A stretch of DNA of 64,000 nt from Actinacidiphila paucisporea (GTDB lineage: Bacteria > Actinomycetota > Actinomycetes > Streptomycetales > Streptomycetaceae). The notes beneath the pieces were generated by a model, which saw nothing but the letters and a program-made list of their open reading frames with translations, had not been told where the DNA came from and searched no databases. Within the stretch, counting starts at the first letter, position 1. Each line of letters opens with the position of its first letter. The stretch lies in NCBI RefSeq assembly GCF_900142575.1, contig NZ_FRBI01000020.1:62001-126000 (forward strand), read 5' to 3'. This document shows positions 52,888 through 61,253 of this stretch, in pieces. Position numbers and translations under genes: made by a program.

Positions 52888-53389
52888 GCGTACCGCCCCG
52901 CGAGGTGCTCGCTCGGGACCCGCTTTCGCGGCGCTTCGCGCCCCGCTGCTCGCCGGCCGAGCCCTCGACGACCTCGGCGAGCCGGGCGAGCATGTGGCGG
53001 TGCCGCCAGTGCAGGACGACGTCCATAGCGGCGTTGTGCACGGTGCCGCCCAGCCCGGTCAGCGGGTGCTCGTCCACGATGACCAGGCTGCTCTCCCGGC
53101 CCCAGGGCCGGATCTCGATGTCGACGCGCGCGGTGCCCAGGCGTCCGCTGTCCACTTCCAGCGCGAGCCTGGAGGGGCGCTCCTCCTCGCGTACGACGGT
53201 GGTGCCGGTCAGGGACCAGGGCCCCAGCTTCACGTCGTACTCCAGGCTCGCCCCTTCCTGTGGCCAGTCGCCCTCGGCGCTGCGCGATTCGGATGTCCCG
53301 GTGACCCACTCCGCGTAGGCGCGGCGGTCGGCGAGCACCGCCCACACGTCCTCGCGCGGGCGCTTGACCAATTGGTGGCGTACTGCCAT
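52880..53389 (-). CDS. SRPBCC-family protein
   Basis: 169 residues; START/Bet v1-like fold with an N-terminal strand (VRHQLVKRPREDVWAVLADR) and a long C-terminal helix (AAMDVVLHWRHRHMLARLAE). Such proteins bind hydrophobic ligands or act as cyclases. GGAGGG lies five bases before ATG 53389. It forms a two-gene operon with the FAD oxidoreductase, which suggests that both act on one hydrophobic substrate. Confidence 0.88.
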   Translation of the reverse strand: MAVRHQLVKRPREDVWAVLADRRAYAEWVTGTSESRSAEGDWPQEGASLEYDVKLGPWSLTGTTVVREEERPSRLALEVDSGRLGTARVDIEIRPWGRESSLVIVDEHPLTGLGGTVHNAAMDVVLHWRHRHMLARLAEVVEGSAGEQRGAKRRESGSRASTSRGGTHA

Positions 53390-53537
53390 TTTTCCCTCCA
53401 GCGTGGGGGGCGTCCGTCGCACCGTTGTCCTGGTGCCACACACTCACGCATTTCCCACCTCACCTGGCCAAAACGCCGCCACGCTCTGTTTCGCGACGGT
53501 GGCGGAGCCGGTCCGCCGTGCGCGGGGCGGTCGCACG

Positions 53538-53573
53538 GCGGGGGCCCTGCCGTTCGCACGGCAAGGCCCCCGC
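53538..53573 (-). terminator. Terminator downstream of the peptidase remnant
   Basis: Stem GCGGGGGCC-TGCCGT pairs with ACGGCA-GGCCCCCGC across one mismatch with a TCGC loop, 17 bases after the stop at 53591. Confidence 0.75.
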
Positions 53574-53590
53574 GTGTCCGGACCTGGGGT

Positions 53591-53870
53591 TCAGCGCAGT
53601 CGCGCCGCCTGCGAGGCGGGCAGCGCGGCCGCCGGGCCGCCCGCCGGGACGGCGGCGCTCGGGCCGCCCGTCGCGCCCCGGCTGCCGGCGCCGGGGCGCG
53701 GGGCGTGCGCCGGCGCCGGCGCCGGGAAGCCGCCGACCAGCGGCAGGTTCATGCTGGACCGGGACAGGTCCAGGCTGATCGTCGGCTTCGTGGACGGGGC
53801 GACGATCAGCCCGCTGTCGGTCCCGGCGACGATCAGGGCGAGCCGGTGCCCGGCCGGGACCACATGGTCG
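53591..53870 (-). pseudogene. C-terminal fragment of a secreted Xaa-Pro dipeptidyl-peptidase
   Basis: The reading frame contains DHVVPAGHRLALIVAG, TKPTISLDLSRSSMNLPLVG and then a disordered tail to a normal stop. This is the end of the PepX C-terminal jelly-roll domain. More than 80% of the gene, with the catalytic domain, is absent. Homology stops at about 53870, where a GH35 fragment starts on the other strand. Confidence 0.8.
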
Positions 53871-54323
53871 GCCCTCCTTGAGGTGCTGGTCGAGAACCAG
53901 GGCCGGGTCAACTACGGGCAGGGCATCCACGACCGCAAGGGCCTGCCGGGCGACGTCCGGCTCGACGGCCGCCCGCTGCGGGAGTGGACCAGCCGCCCGC
54001 TGCCCCTGACCTCGCTCGACCCGCTCGCCTTCTCCCCCACCGCCGCGCACCCGGTCGGCCCCGCCTTCCACCGCGGCCAGTTCGACGTGGAGACCCCCGC
54101 CGACACCTACCTCGACCTCACCGGATGGACCAAGGGCAACGCCTGGATCAACGGCTTCCACCTCGGCCGCTACTGGTCCCGCGGCCCCCAGCGGACCCTC
54201 TACGTCCCCGCGCCCGTGCTCCGCGCCGGGTCCAACGAGATCACCGTGCTGGAACTCCATGCCACCGCCCACACCACCGTGGCCCTGCGCGACACGCCCG
54301 ACCTGGGCCCGCTGGAGGAATAG
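53871..54323 (+). pseudogene. C-terminal fragment of a GH35 beta-galactosidase
   Basis: The frame from about 53871 reads LLEVLVENQGRVNYGQGI, then DLTGWTKGNAWINGFHLGRY and WSRGPQRTLYVPAPVLR, the last roughly 150 residues of a GH35 beta-galactosidase. The catalytic barrel is missing. The fragment is in frame to a normal stop with a terminator. It abuts the PepX fragment head to head. Confidence 0.82.
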
Positions 54324-54345
54324 CCGAGGAGGTGGACGAGGCCGC

Positions 54346-54378
54346 GGCCGGACCGCCGCGACGCTGCCCGGTCCGGCC
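54346..54378 (+). terminator. Terminator of the GH35 remnant
   Basis: Perfect 10-bp stem GGCCGGACCG/CGGTCCGGCC followed by TTT, 22 bases after the stop. Confidence 0.7.
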
Positions 54379-54476
54379 TTTGCCCCGTCCTACCCGCTCA
54401 CTGGTCACGCCGACGGGGAACCCGCGCCCTCGCGCCGCCGTCTCAGCTTTCGGTGGACGATCGGGAGGGGACGGGA

Positions 54477-55061
54477 ATGGGCTACGGGGCGGGCAGGCGG
54501 CTGAGATGGCGTTGGGCGGCCGCGGGGGGAGCGCTGGCGGCGGCCGGGCTGGGCGTGCTGATCGTGCACGACCACGCGTCGCCGGCGGCACCGCACGTCG
54601 ACACGGCGCTCGACCGCGCGGTTCTTCCCGTGGTGGACCGCTACGTGGTCACGGCCCCGGGAGGTCCGCTGGAAGGCGATGAGCCCGCCGTGCCGAGCCC
54701 GGCGGCACCGCGCGGCTTCTGCACGGAGCGGGTGGTGGAGATCCGCCCCGCCGGGACGGCTCTGCGGGTGGGGCTGGTCGCCTGGTGCGGGCATTTCGTC
54801 CGTGCCGGCACCGACGTCAACGCGACGGACGAGGTGGTGACGGCCGGTGTGCTGACCGTTTCACCGGCCTCGGCTCCTCAGCGGGTGACCGCGGCGTCCT
54901 GGGAGCCCGACGACGAGCTCTCCTCGTGGGCCCCGGCCCACTTCTCCTCCGGAGGCGCCGCCGAGGTCGAGCGGATCCTCGGCAACAGCGCGGCGCACCT
55001 CACCGGGCCCGAGGCCAAAGCGCGCGCCGCGTTCGGCCTGCCCGCGCCCGCCGCCGGCTGA
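54477..55061 (+). CDS. Hypothetical membrane-anchored or secreted protein
   Basis: 194 residues. Basic start (RRLRWRW), hydrophobic segment (AAAGGALAAAGLGVLIV, about 15-32), then an extracytoplasmic domain with two cysteines (FCTERVVEIRP and VAWCGHF). ATG 54477 is used, six bases after GGAGGGG; GTG 54453 is upstream of the ribosome site. Homologues unknown to me. Confidence 0.7.
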   Translation: MGYGAGRRLRWRWAAAGGALAAAGLGVLIVHDHASPAAPHVDTALDRAVLPVVDRYVVTAPGGPLEGDEPAVPSPAAPRGFCTERVVEIRPAGTALRVGLVAWCGHFVRAGTDVNATDEVVTAGVLTVSPASAPQRVTAASWEPDDELSSWAPAHFSSGGAAEVERILGNSAAHLTGPEAKARAAFGLPAPAAG

Positions 55062-55575
55062 CGGCAGGGGACGCCCTTCCACGGCGGACAGGCCGCCGCT
55101 CGCACACGCTCGGCGGGCCGCGGCGCGATCCCGTAGGCGAACACACGACCGGTTCCGGTCATTCGTTCGGCACCGGCCGCGGCCCCGGCGCGCCCGGTCC
55201 GGACCAATGGGGTCGCCGGCTGGGACGGGCCGCGGCCGCCGGCGTCGTGCCCGGTCGCGCTCGGGTGGCGTACGACCGGGGCATTGCCAGTGGCACCCCC
55301 GCACCGGGCGGCGGTAAGGCTTCCGGTTGACACCCGCCCCGTACCCACACGCTCCGAACGGCGGGGCAAAACAGCCCTCTTGCCGAATCTCGCCCCTTGT
55401 CGCCGCCGACGCGCGCTGCCTACTCTGGCGCTTCGTTTCCCCGGCAAGCCGGGCTTGCCGCTCGCTCCGCCGCACCATGTCCTACCGATCACGCACGACC
55501 GGCTCATGTTTTCCGAACAGCATCGGACAGGTGGCGCCTCTCGTACGAGGGCGCGAGCGAGAGCGGGGACCACGC
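55062..55575. other. 514-bp region upstream of the RiPP cluster
   Basis: No gene is supported. GACCGGTTCCGGTC at 55147-55160 is an inverted repeat that could be an operator. CGGCAAGC and its complement at 55442-55460 form a small hairpin. The cluster promoter must lie here if the cluster is one transcript from 55576. Confidence 0.5.
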
Positions 55576-56892
55576 GTGTCACAGGCGACTTCCGAGACAG
55601 GGACAGCGGGCGCCGCGCGCGCCGGTGAACCGGACGGAAGCTCCGCAGCGGCGGCGTCCGGCCGGTTCCGGCCCGGCCGGGACGTCCTGCTCCTGTGGTT
55701 CGCCTGCGCGACCGACGCGATCGGCAGCAACGCCTCCGGCATCGTGCTGCCGCTGGTGCTGCTGGGGCTCGGCCACTCCCCCGCCTTCGTGGGTGTCGTC
55801 GCCAGCGCCTGCACCGCCACGGGGCTGCTGGTCGCGCCGCTCGTGGCATGGCCGGCCGATCGGGGCGCCCGCAAGGCGGTGATGTTCTGGTCGGCCGTCG
55901 TCGCGGCGCTGGCCACGGGCGTCCTGGCGGCGGCGCTCGCCGGCGGGCACCCCCCGCTCACCCTCCTGCTCGGCGCGGTGCTGGCGGAGTGCGTCGCCGC
56001 CGCCTGCTACAAGGCCGCGGCGCCGGGCACCGTGGCACTGCTCGCCGCGCCGTCGGACGTCCCGCGCGTGGTGGCCGGCATCGAGGCGGGCGAGCAGGGG
56101 GCGCTGGTCCTCGGCCCGGCCCTGGGCGGCGCGCTGTACCAGGTCTCCCGGATGCTGCCGTTCGCCGTGGACGCCGTCTCCTACGCGGTGACGGCGGTGT
56201 GCGTGCGGTCCATGTCCTCGGACCTGCGGGCGGTGGACGCGCCGGCCGCCGCGCCCTCGGGGCGGCGGCGCGGGAGCGGCCGGGCGAAGGAGGACGGCCT
56301 GCGCGCCGGACTGCGCCTGATCCGGTCCTCGCCGCTGCTGCGGCTGGTCACGCTGTGGGCCACCACCGTCAACGGCGTGCTGGCCGCGCTGACGTACCAG
56401 ACCGTCTTCGCACTGAGCAGGCACGGGCACGGCGCGGCCCCGATGGGCCTGGTGCTCGCGGTGTCCGGCACGGCGGGGCTTCTCGGCGCGCTGGCCGCGC
56501 CCTCGCTGGTGGCCCGGGTGGGCGCCCGCCGGGTGCTGGTGGCGGTCACCTGGCTGCTGCTGCCGCCGGCTGTCGGCCTCGCCGCGGCCGGCAGCGCCTG
56601 GGCCTTCGGCGCACTGTTCGCCTTCATCTGCCTGCTGCTCCCGCTGACGTCCGTGGTGCTCCAGTCGTGCGCGGTCCGGGCGGTGCCGCCCGGAGCCCAG
56701 GCCCGGGTGGCGGCTGCCCTGACGGTGTGCGCGGGCCTGGCCGTGGCGCTGGCCCCGGCGCTGACGGGCACGCTCGCCGCGCGCGTCGGTACGGCCGCGC
56801 CGCCGCTCGCCTGCGCGGCCGTACTGGCCGCCCTGGCGCTGCGCACCACCCTGGGCGGCCCGCGCCCCCTGCCGCTGGAGGATCCCGCATGA
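55576..56892 (+). CDS. MFS transporter of the RiPP cluster, probable peptide exporter
   Basis: 438 residues with a 35-residue polar N-terminus and about twelve helices (LLLWFACATDAIGSNASGIV is the first). The loop motif AWPADRGARKAV is present. Closest in shape to actinobacterial MFS exporters encoded in natural-product clusters. GTG 55576 is taken where the Ser/Thr-rich N-terminus starts; the exact start is uncertain. The stop overlaps the next start (ATGA). Export or self-protection for the modified peptide is the likely role. Confidence 0.82.
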   Translation: MSQATSETGTAGAARAGEPDGSSAAAASGRFRPGRDVLLLWFACATDAIGSNASGIVLPLVLLGLGHSPAFVGVVASACTATGLLVAPLVAWPADRGARKAVMFWSAVVAALATGVLAAALAGGHPPLTLLLGAVLAECVAAACYKAAAPGTVALLAAPSDVPRVVAGIEAGEQGALVLGPALGGALYQVSRMLPFAVDAVSYAVTAVCVRSMSSDLRAVDAPAAAPSGRRRGSGRAKEDGLRAGLRLIRSSPLLRLVTLWATTVNGVLAALTYQTVFALSRHGHGAAPMGLVLAVSGTAGLLGALAAPSLVARVGARRVLVAVTWLLLPPAVGLAAAGSAWAFGALFAFICLLLPLTSVVLQSCAVRAVPPGAQARVAAALTVCAGLAVALAPALTGTLAARVGTAAPPLACAAVLAALALRTTLGGPRPLPLEDPA

Positions 56893-58901
56893 GGCCCGCC
56901 GCCACCCCCGGCGCGACCGGGTCGGGCACCACCACGGCCGCCCCCGGCGGCCGGCACGCCCGCTACCGGCTGTTCGTCCCCGCGCTGCCCGACCCGTGCG
57001 CGCAGGACCCGGCGCACATGGTGTTCACCGCCGACGCGGGCGGGCGCTGCGAGGTCTTCACCTGGGACGCGGGCACCGGACAGGCGCGGCAGGTCACCGA
57101 CCGGCCGCTCGGCACGCTCCGCGCGACGATCGATCCGGGGAGCCACGTCTGGTGGTTCGACGAGGACGCCGACGGGGTGGGCCGCTGGTGCTTCCAGCCC
57201 TTCGCGGGAGGCGCGGACCGCGACGGCCTGACCGGCGTGGCCGCCGGTACTCCGCGCGGTCTGTGGGTGGGGGACGACGGCACCGTGGTCATGGGCATCG
57301 GCTACGGCGACAGCACCGCCGTCCTGCGCGGAGTGCGCGGCGGCCCGGCACGGCAGATAGCCCGGCTGGAACGCTTCGCCTCCGTCTCCGGCGCTGCCCG
57401 CAGCGGAGGGCAGCTGCTGGTGGCGGTCACCGGCTCGGCCCGGTCCGCGGACGCCGTGACCGTCCTCAGGGCGGAAGGCGAGGACCCTGCGGAGGGCACG
57501 GGCGGCGGGGACGGCGCGGTCCGCGCGGTGCTGCCGGGGACCGACGGCGCCCTGTGGTGCCGCGGCTTCTCCGTGGTCCCCGCGCCGGGCGGCCCGCAGA
57601 CCGAGCTGCTGCTGGTACGCGAGACCGGCGGTGGCTACCAGCTGGCCGGGTGGCGTCCGGACACCGGTCTGCGGGCGTACGCGTGGTCGTTCGACACGGA
57701 GATCACCGCTCGGTGGTACCCCGCGGGGCCGTCCGCCCGGTCCGTGCTCGTCCGCCAGGAGCGGCACGGCCGCAGCCTGCTGCACCGCGCGGACCTCGAC
57801 ACCGGCGTGCTCACCCGCTTACAGGTCCCGCCCGGGACGCTGCTCGACGCGGCGCCTCGTGCGGGCGGCGATCTGCACTGGCTGTGGACGGACACCGCGC
57901 ACCCGCCCCGGGCGCACTCCACGGCCGGTACGCGGCTGCCGCCGGCGGGCGGCGAGGACGTCGATACGGACGGCGGCGAGGACGGCGACAGCTTCGGCGA
58001 CGTCATCCCCGGCACCCACCGCGACCTGTGGACCGAGGGTCCCGGCGGACCCGTGCACACCTGGCTGAGCCTGCCCGAGCAGCGCGGCGGCACCGCACCC
58101 CCGGTGGTCTTCCTCGTCCACGGAGGTCCGGCGGACCACGACCGGGACGCGTACGACGGCGTGGTGCACTCGCTGGTCGGTGCGGGGCTGGCGGTGGCCA
58201 GGGTGAACTACCGCGGGTCCACCGGCTACGGCCCCCGCTGGCGGCGGGCGTTCGAGTCCGGTGTGGGGCTGACCCAGGTGGAGGACCTGGCCGCCGTCCG
58301 CGCGGACCTGATCGGCCGTGGCCTGGTGCGGCCCGACGCGGTCGCCCTGTGGGGCACCTCGTGGGGCGGCTACCTCACGCTGCTGGCGCTCGGCACCCGT
58401 CCCGGCCTGTGGCAGGCCGGCGTCGCCGTCAAGCCCGTCGCCGACAGCGTCAGGGCCTACCGCACCACGACCGGCGCCCTGCGCGCCCTGGACGAGCGGC
58501 TGTTCGGCGGCACCCCGGACGAGGTGCCCGAGGCCTACCGGCGCAGCTCCCCCCTGCACTACGCGGCCCGGGTCCGCGCCCCGCTGCTGGTGATCGCGGC
58601 GACCCGGGACGTCAAATGCCCGCCCGGCCAGGTGCGCGGCTATCTGGCCGCGCTGGACGCGGCCGGGGTGCGCCACGAGTCGATGTGGCTGGACACCGGG
58701 CACGACGGCTACACCGGCGCCGACCACGCGGCCCTGCTGCGTCGCGCCGTGCTCTTCCTGCTCCGCGAACTGCGCGGCCCAGCCGCCGCGCCCCCCGCTC
58801 CTTCCGCCGAACGGCGGAAGGCCGCGGACAGCCCGCCGGCCCGCGGTCCGGCGACGTCCGCACCGTCCCGCACCACCCGTGCACGTCGAGCCAAGGAGTA
58901 G
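56889..58901 (+). CDS. Prolyl-oligopeptidase (S9) family serine peptidase, probable leader peptidase
   Basis: 670 residues without signal peptide. N-terminal beta-propeller region (about 40-380) and C-terminal alpha/beta-hydrolase domain. Catalytic triad: Ser491 (GTSWGGY), Asp574 (ATRDVKCP) and His605 (DTGHDGY); HGGPADHDRD forms the oxyanion region. The gate of the propeller limits substrates to short peptides, so a cytosolic cut of the 39-residue precursor is plausible. ATG 56889 overlaps the MFS stop. The 3' end carries the ribosome site of the precursor gene (AAGGAG, 58893-58898). Confidence 0.88.
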   Translation: MRPAATPGATGSGTTTAAPGGRHARYRLFVPALPDPCAQDPAHMVFTADAGGRCEVFTWDAGTGQARQVTDRPLGTLRATIDPGSHVWWFDEDADGVGRWCFQPFAGGADRDGLTGVAAGTPRGLWVGDDGTVVMGIGYGDSTAVLRGVRGGPARQIARLERFASVSGAARSGGQLLVAVTGSARSADAVTVLRAEGEDPAEGTGGGDGAVRAVLPGTDGALWCRGFSVVPAPGGPQTELLLVRETGGGYQLAGWRPDTGLRAYAWSFDTEITARWYPAGPSARSVLVRQERHGRSLLHRADLDTGVLTRLQVPPGTLLDAAPRAGGDLHWLWTDTAHPPRAHSTAGTRLPPAGGEDVDTDGGEDGDSFGDVIPGTHRDLWTEGPGGPVHTWLSLPEQRGGTAPPVVFLVHGGPADHDRDAYDGVVHSLVGAGLAVARVNYRGSTGYGPRWRRAFESGVGLTQVEDLAAVRADLIGRGLVRPDAVALWGTSWGGYLTLLALGTRPGLWQAGVAVKPVADSVRAYRTTTGALRALDERLFGGTPDEVPEAYRRSSPLHYAARVRAPLLVIAATRDVKCPPGQVRGYLAALDAAGVRHESMWLDTGHDGYTGADHAALLRRAVLFLLRELRGPAAAPPAPSAERRKAADSPPARGPATSAPSRTTRARRAKE

Positions 58902-58906
58902 CGGCC

Positions 58907-59026
58907 ATGCAGAAGGACCTCATTCACAACGACCCGCTCACCGACGAGGAGGAGAACCGCTCGGTCTCCGTCGGTGTGACGGTCAGGATCAGCGTCGCAC
59001 AGCCCGACGACCAGCCGGAGATCTGA
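58907..59026 (+). CDS. Putative RiPP precursor peptide (39 aa)
   Basis: ATG 58907 to TGA 59026; AAGGAG eight bases upstream. Residues 1-17 are an acidic leader with LIHNDPLTDEEEN. Residues 19-30 are SVSVGVTVRISV, strict alternation of a polar or small residue with Val/Ile, followed by a Gln/Asp/Pro tail ending PEI. There is no Cys, so lanthionine-type rings are excluded. The gene lies 5 bp after the protease gene and about 190 bp before the radical SAM gene, the normal place of a RiPP substrate. Alternating Val/Ile fits C-methylation or epimerisation along a beta-strand-like core. No homologue is known to me; assignment rests on context. Confidence 0.85.
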   Translation: MQKDLIHNDPLTDEEENRSVSVGVTVRISVAQPDDQPEI

Positions 59027-59031
59027 CCGGT

Positions 59032-59063
59032 CCGGCCGGGCCGACGCGTGTCGGCCCGGCCGG
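59032..59063 (+). terminator. Hairpin directly after the precursor gene, likely attenuator
   Basis: Perfect 14-bp stem CCGGCCGGGCCGAC with its complement and a GCGT loop, five bases after the precursor stop, without T-run. It can end most transcripts or protect the upstream mRNA while allowing some read-through. Confidence 0.75.
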
Positions 59064-59088
59064 GTGTGACCGGGCGAACCGCCCGGCG

Positions 59089-59123
59089 GGGCCTGCGAAC
59101 CGGGCGGCCCGGTCCGCAGGCCC
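59089..59123 (+). terminator. Second hairpin between precursor and radical SAM gene
   Basis: GGGCCTGCG/CGCAGGCCC plus ACCGGG/CCCGGT with one A-C mismatch between, loop CGG. It lies 89 bp before the radical SAM start. Confidence 0.6.
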
Positions 59124-59212
59124 TACCGGGTCGGCAAGCCCGTACATCACGCACTCGGCACGCCCCACAAGTCCGTGCGCCCGCCCGGCCCGGCCGTCCA
59201 CGAGGAGTCGTC

Positions 59213-61216
59213 TTGCGCGTCCTGCTGATCAACATGCCGTGGTCCCCGATCGACGTCCCCTCGCTCGCGGTGGGCATCCTCAAGCGCACCGTGGACGAGC
59301 ACGTGCCGGATGCCGAAGCCGACGTGCTCCAGGCGCAGTTGGAGTTCGCCGACTGGGTCACCGAGCGCACCGCCTTCACCGCCAAGGACTACGAGTACTA
59401 CTCCCTGTCCTCGTACTTCCTCGGATGCGGCGACTGGGTGTTCTCCTCCGCTCTCTACGACGACCCCCAGTGGCGCGACGAGGAGTTCACCTCGGCGATG
59501 GGGTCGAGGCTCGACCCTGAGAGGTTGCGCATCACCCGCGAACTGCACCGCCTGGCACCGCAGTTCGTGGACGAGATCGCCCACCGGGTGGTCGCGATGA
59601 AACCCGACCTGGTGGGCTTCACCTCCACCTTCCAGCAGAACACCGCCGTGCTCGCCGCCGCCCGCCGCATCAAGCAGCTCGACCCGCGCATCCTCACGGC
59701 GATGGGCGGCGCCAACTGCGACGGGGAGCAGGGCGCCGCGCTGCACCGCAACTTCCCGTTCGTCGACCATGTCGTACGCGGCGAGGGCGAAGTCGCCTTC
59801 CCCGCCCTGCTGAACGCGCTCGTGCGCGGTGAGAGCGACCTCACCGACGTGCCGGGTCTGTGCCACCGTGCCGCGGACGGCGCGAGCGTCGTCAACGCGA
59901 TCGCCGCCCGCCCGCTGCCGCCGGCGGCCATCCCCTCCCCCGACTACACCGGCTACTTCGAGCGGCTGGCCCGCTCGGTGGCCCGCAACTGGGTCGAGCC
60001 CAAGCTCGTCGTCGAGGGGGCGCGGGGCTGCTGGTGGGGGCAGAAGCACCACTGCACCTTCTGCGGGCTCAACGGCTCCTTCATGGAATTCCGCAGCAAG
60101 CGCCCGGACACCTTCTACGACGAGATCAACGCGCTCGCCGCCAGGCACCGGGTGCTCGACATGTACGTCGTCGACAACATCCTCGACATGGGCTACCTCA
60201 CCACGGTGCTGCCGCGGATGGCGGACAGCGGCAACGACCTGCGGCTGCACATAGAGATCAAGGCCAACATGCGCCGCCACCAGTTGCAGATCCTCGCCGA
60301 GGCCGGCCTGATCTACGTGCAGCCGGGCATCGAGAGCCTCAACAGCCGGGTGCTCGGCCTGATGGACAAGGGCGTCACCGGCTGCCAGAACGTCCGCATG
60401 CTGCGCGACGCCGCCGAGTTCGGCCTGTCGGTCTCGTGGAACTACCTCTACGGCTTCCCCGGCGAGTCCGCCGAGGACTACGACCCGGTCGTCACCCAAC
60501 TCCCGGCGCTGGCCCACCTCGACCCGCCCGCCGAGGAGGCCAGCCGCATCGCCATCGAGCGTTTCAGCCCCTATTTCAACCGGCCGGAACTGGGCTTCTC
60601 CGGCCTGCGCCCGGCCGGGTTCTACTCGCTGATCTACGACCTGCCCGAGGCGGAGCTGTACGACCTGGCGTACGTCTTCGCCTCCCCCAACCGCGGCATC
60701 GGCAAGGAGACGGCCGCGGCGCTCGACGCGGCCCTTGCGGCCTGGCAGACCGCGCACCCGGGAGCGCGGCTGACGCACACCGACCTCGGCGACCGGGTCG
60801 TGCTGGTCAGCGACCGGCCCGGCTTCGACTGGCGGCAACTGGTGCTCACCGACCCGTTCGAGCTGGCCGTCTTCCGGCTGCTCGACCAGCCGCACACCCC
60901 CACGGCGCTCGCCCGCAAGGTCGCGGCGGACGCCGCGGTCCAGGAATCCGCCGGCCAGGACGCCGCGGGCCAGGACGCCGCGGCGGTGGCGGAGGAGCGT
61001 GTCCGCGCGCTGCTGGACAGCTGGCTCGGCCTCGGCCTGGTCTTCACCGACAGCGGTCACTGGGTGCAGATCGCGCCGCCCGCGGTCAACCAGGCGCTGC
61101 TGCACCTGGAGTTCATGCGGCGTGCCCACGACCTGCTGCCCGACGAGGCCGCGGCGCCCGCCGAACCGCCCGTGCCCTCGGCGCCCGCCGAGCCGCAGCC
61201 GCTCGCCCGGCTGTGA
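59213..61216 (+). CDS. B12-binding-type radical SAM RiPP maturase (RiPP maturation radical SAM protein 1 family)
   Basis: 667 residues. N-terminal cobalamin-binding-type domain (LLINMPWSPIDVPSLAVGIL; KPDLVGFTSTFQQN; ILTAMGGANCDG; VVRGEGE), about 1-230. The radical SAM core has the cluster motif CWWGQKHHCTFC, Cys273, Cys281, Cys284, spaced CX7CX2C instead of CX3CX2C, then GLNGSFMEFRSKRP and VVDNILDM. A C-terminal winged-helix-like part (about 535-625, DPFELAVFRLLDQPHTPTAL, LGLGLVFTDSG) may bind the leader. TTG 59213 is preceded by AGGAG at six bases. This family is known from bacteriocin-like clusters; chemistry for this branch is unassigned. Likely C-methylation or another radical change of the Val/Ile core. 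Confidence 0.9.
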   Translation: MRVLLINMPWSPIDVPSLAVGILKRTVDEHVPDAEADVLQAQLEFADWVTERTAFTAKDYEYYSLSSYFLGCGDWVFSSALYDDPQWRDEEFTSAMGSRLDPERLRITRELHRLAPQFVDEIAHRVVAMKPDLVGFTSTFQQNTAVLAAARRIKQLDPRILTAMGGANCDGEQGAALHRNFPFVDHVVRGEGEVAFPALLNALVRGESDLTDVPGLCHRAADGASVVNAIAARPLPPAAIPSPDYTGYFERLARSVARNWVEPKLVVEGARGCWWGQKHHCTFCGLNGSFMEFRSKRPDTFYDEINALAARHRVLDMYVVDNILDMGYLTTVLPRMADSGNDLRLHIEIKANMRRHQLQILAEAGLIYVQPGIESLNSRVLGLMDKGVTGCQNVRMLRDAAEFGLSVSWNYLYGFPGESAEDYDPVVTQLPALAHLDPPAEEASRIAIERFSPYFNRPELGFSGLRPAGFYSLIYDLPEAELYDLAYVFASPNRGIGKETAAALDAALAAWQTAHPGARLTHTDLGDRVVLVSDRPGFDWRQLVLTDPFELAVFRLLDQPHTPTALARKVAADAAVQESAGQDAAGQDAAAVAEERVRALLDSWLGLGLVFTDSGHWVQIAPPAVNQALLHLEFMRRAHDLLPDEAAAPAEPPVPSAPAEPQPLARL

Positions 61217-61253
61217 CCACCCGCACGTCCGACCTGCCAGGAGGTTCAGCCCG

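Noticed and set aside
58907..59026. Assignment of the precursor to lanthipeptides or lasso peptides
   Set aside because: No cysteine in the peptide and no LanM, LanKC, lasso cyclase or YcaO gene nearby.
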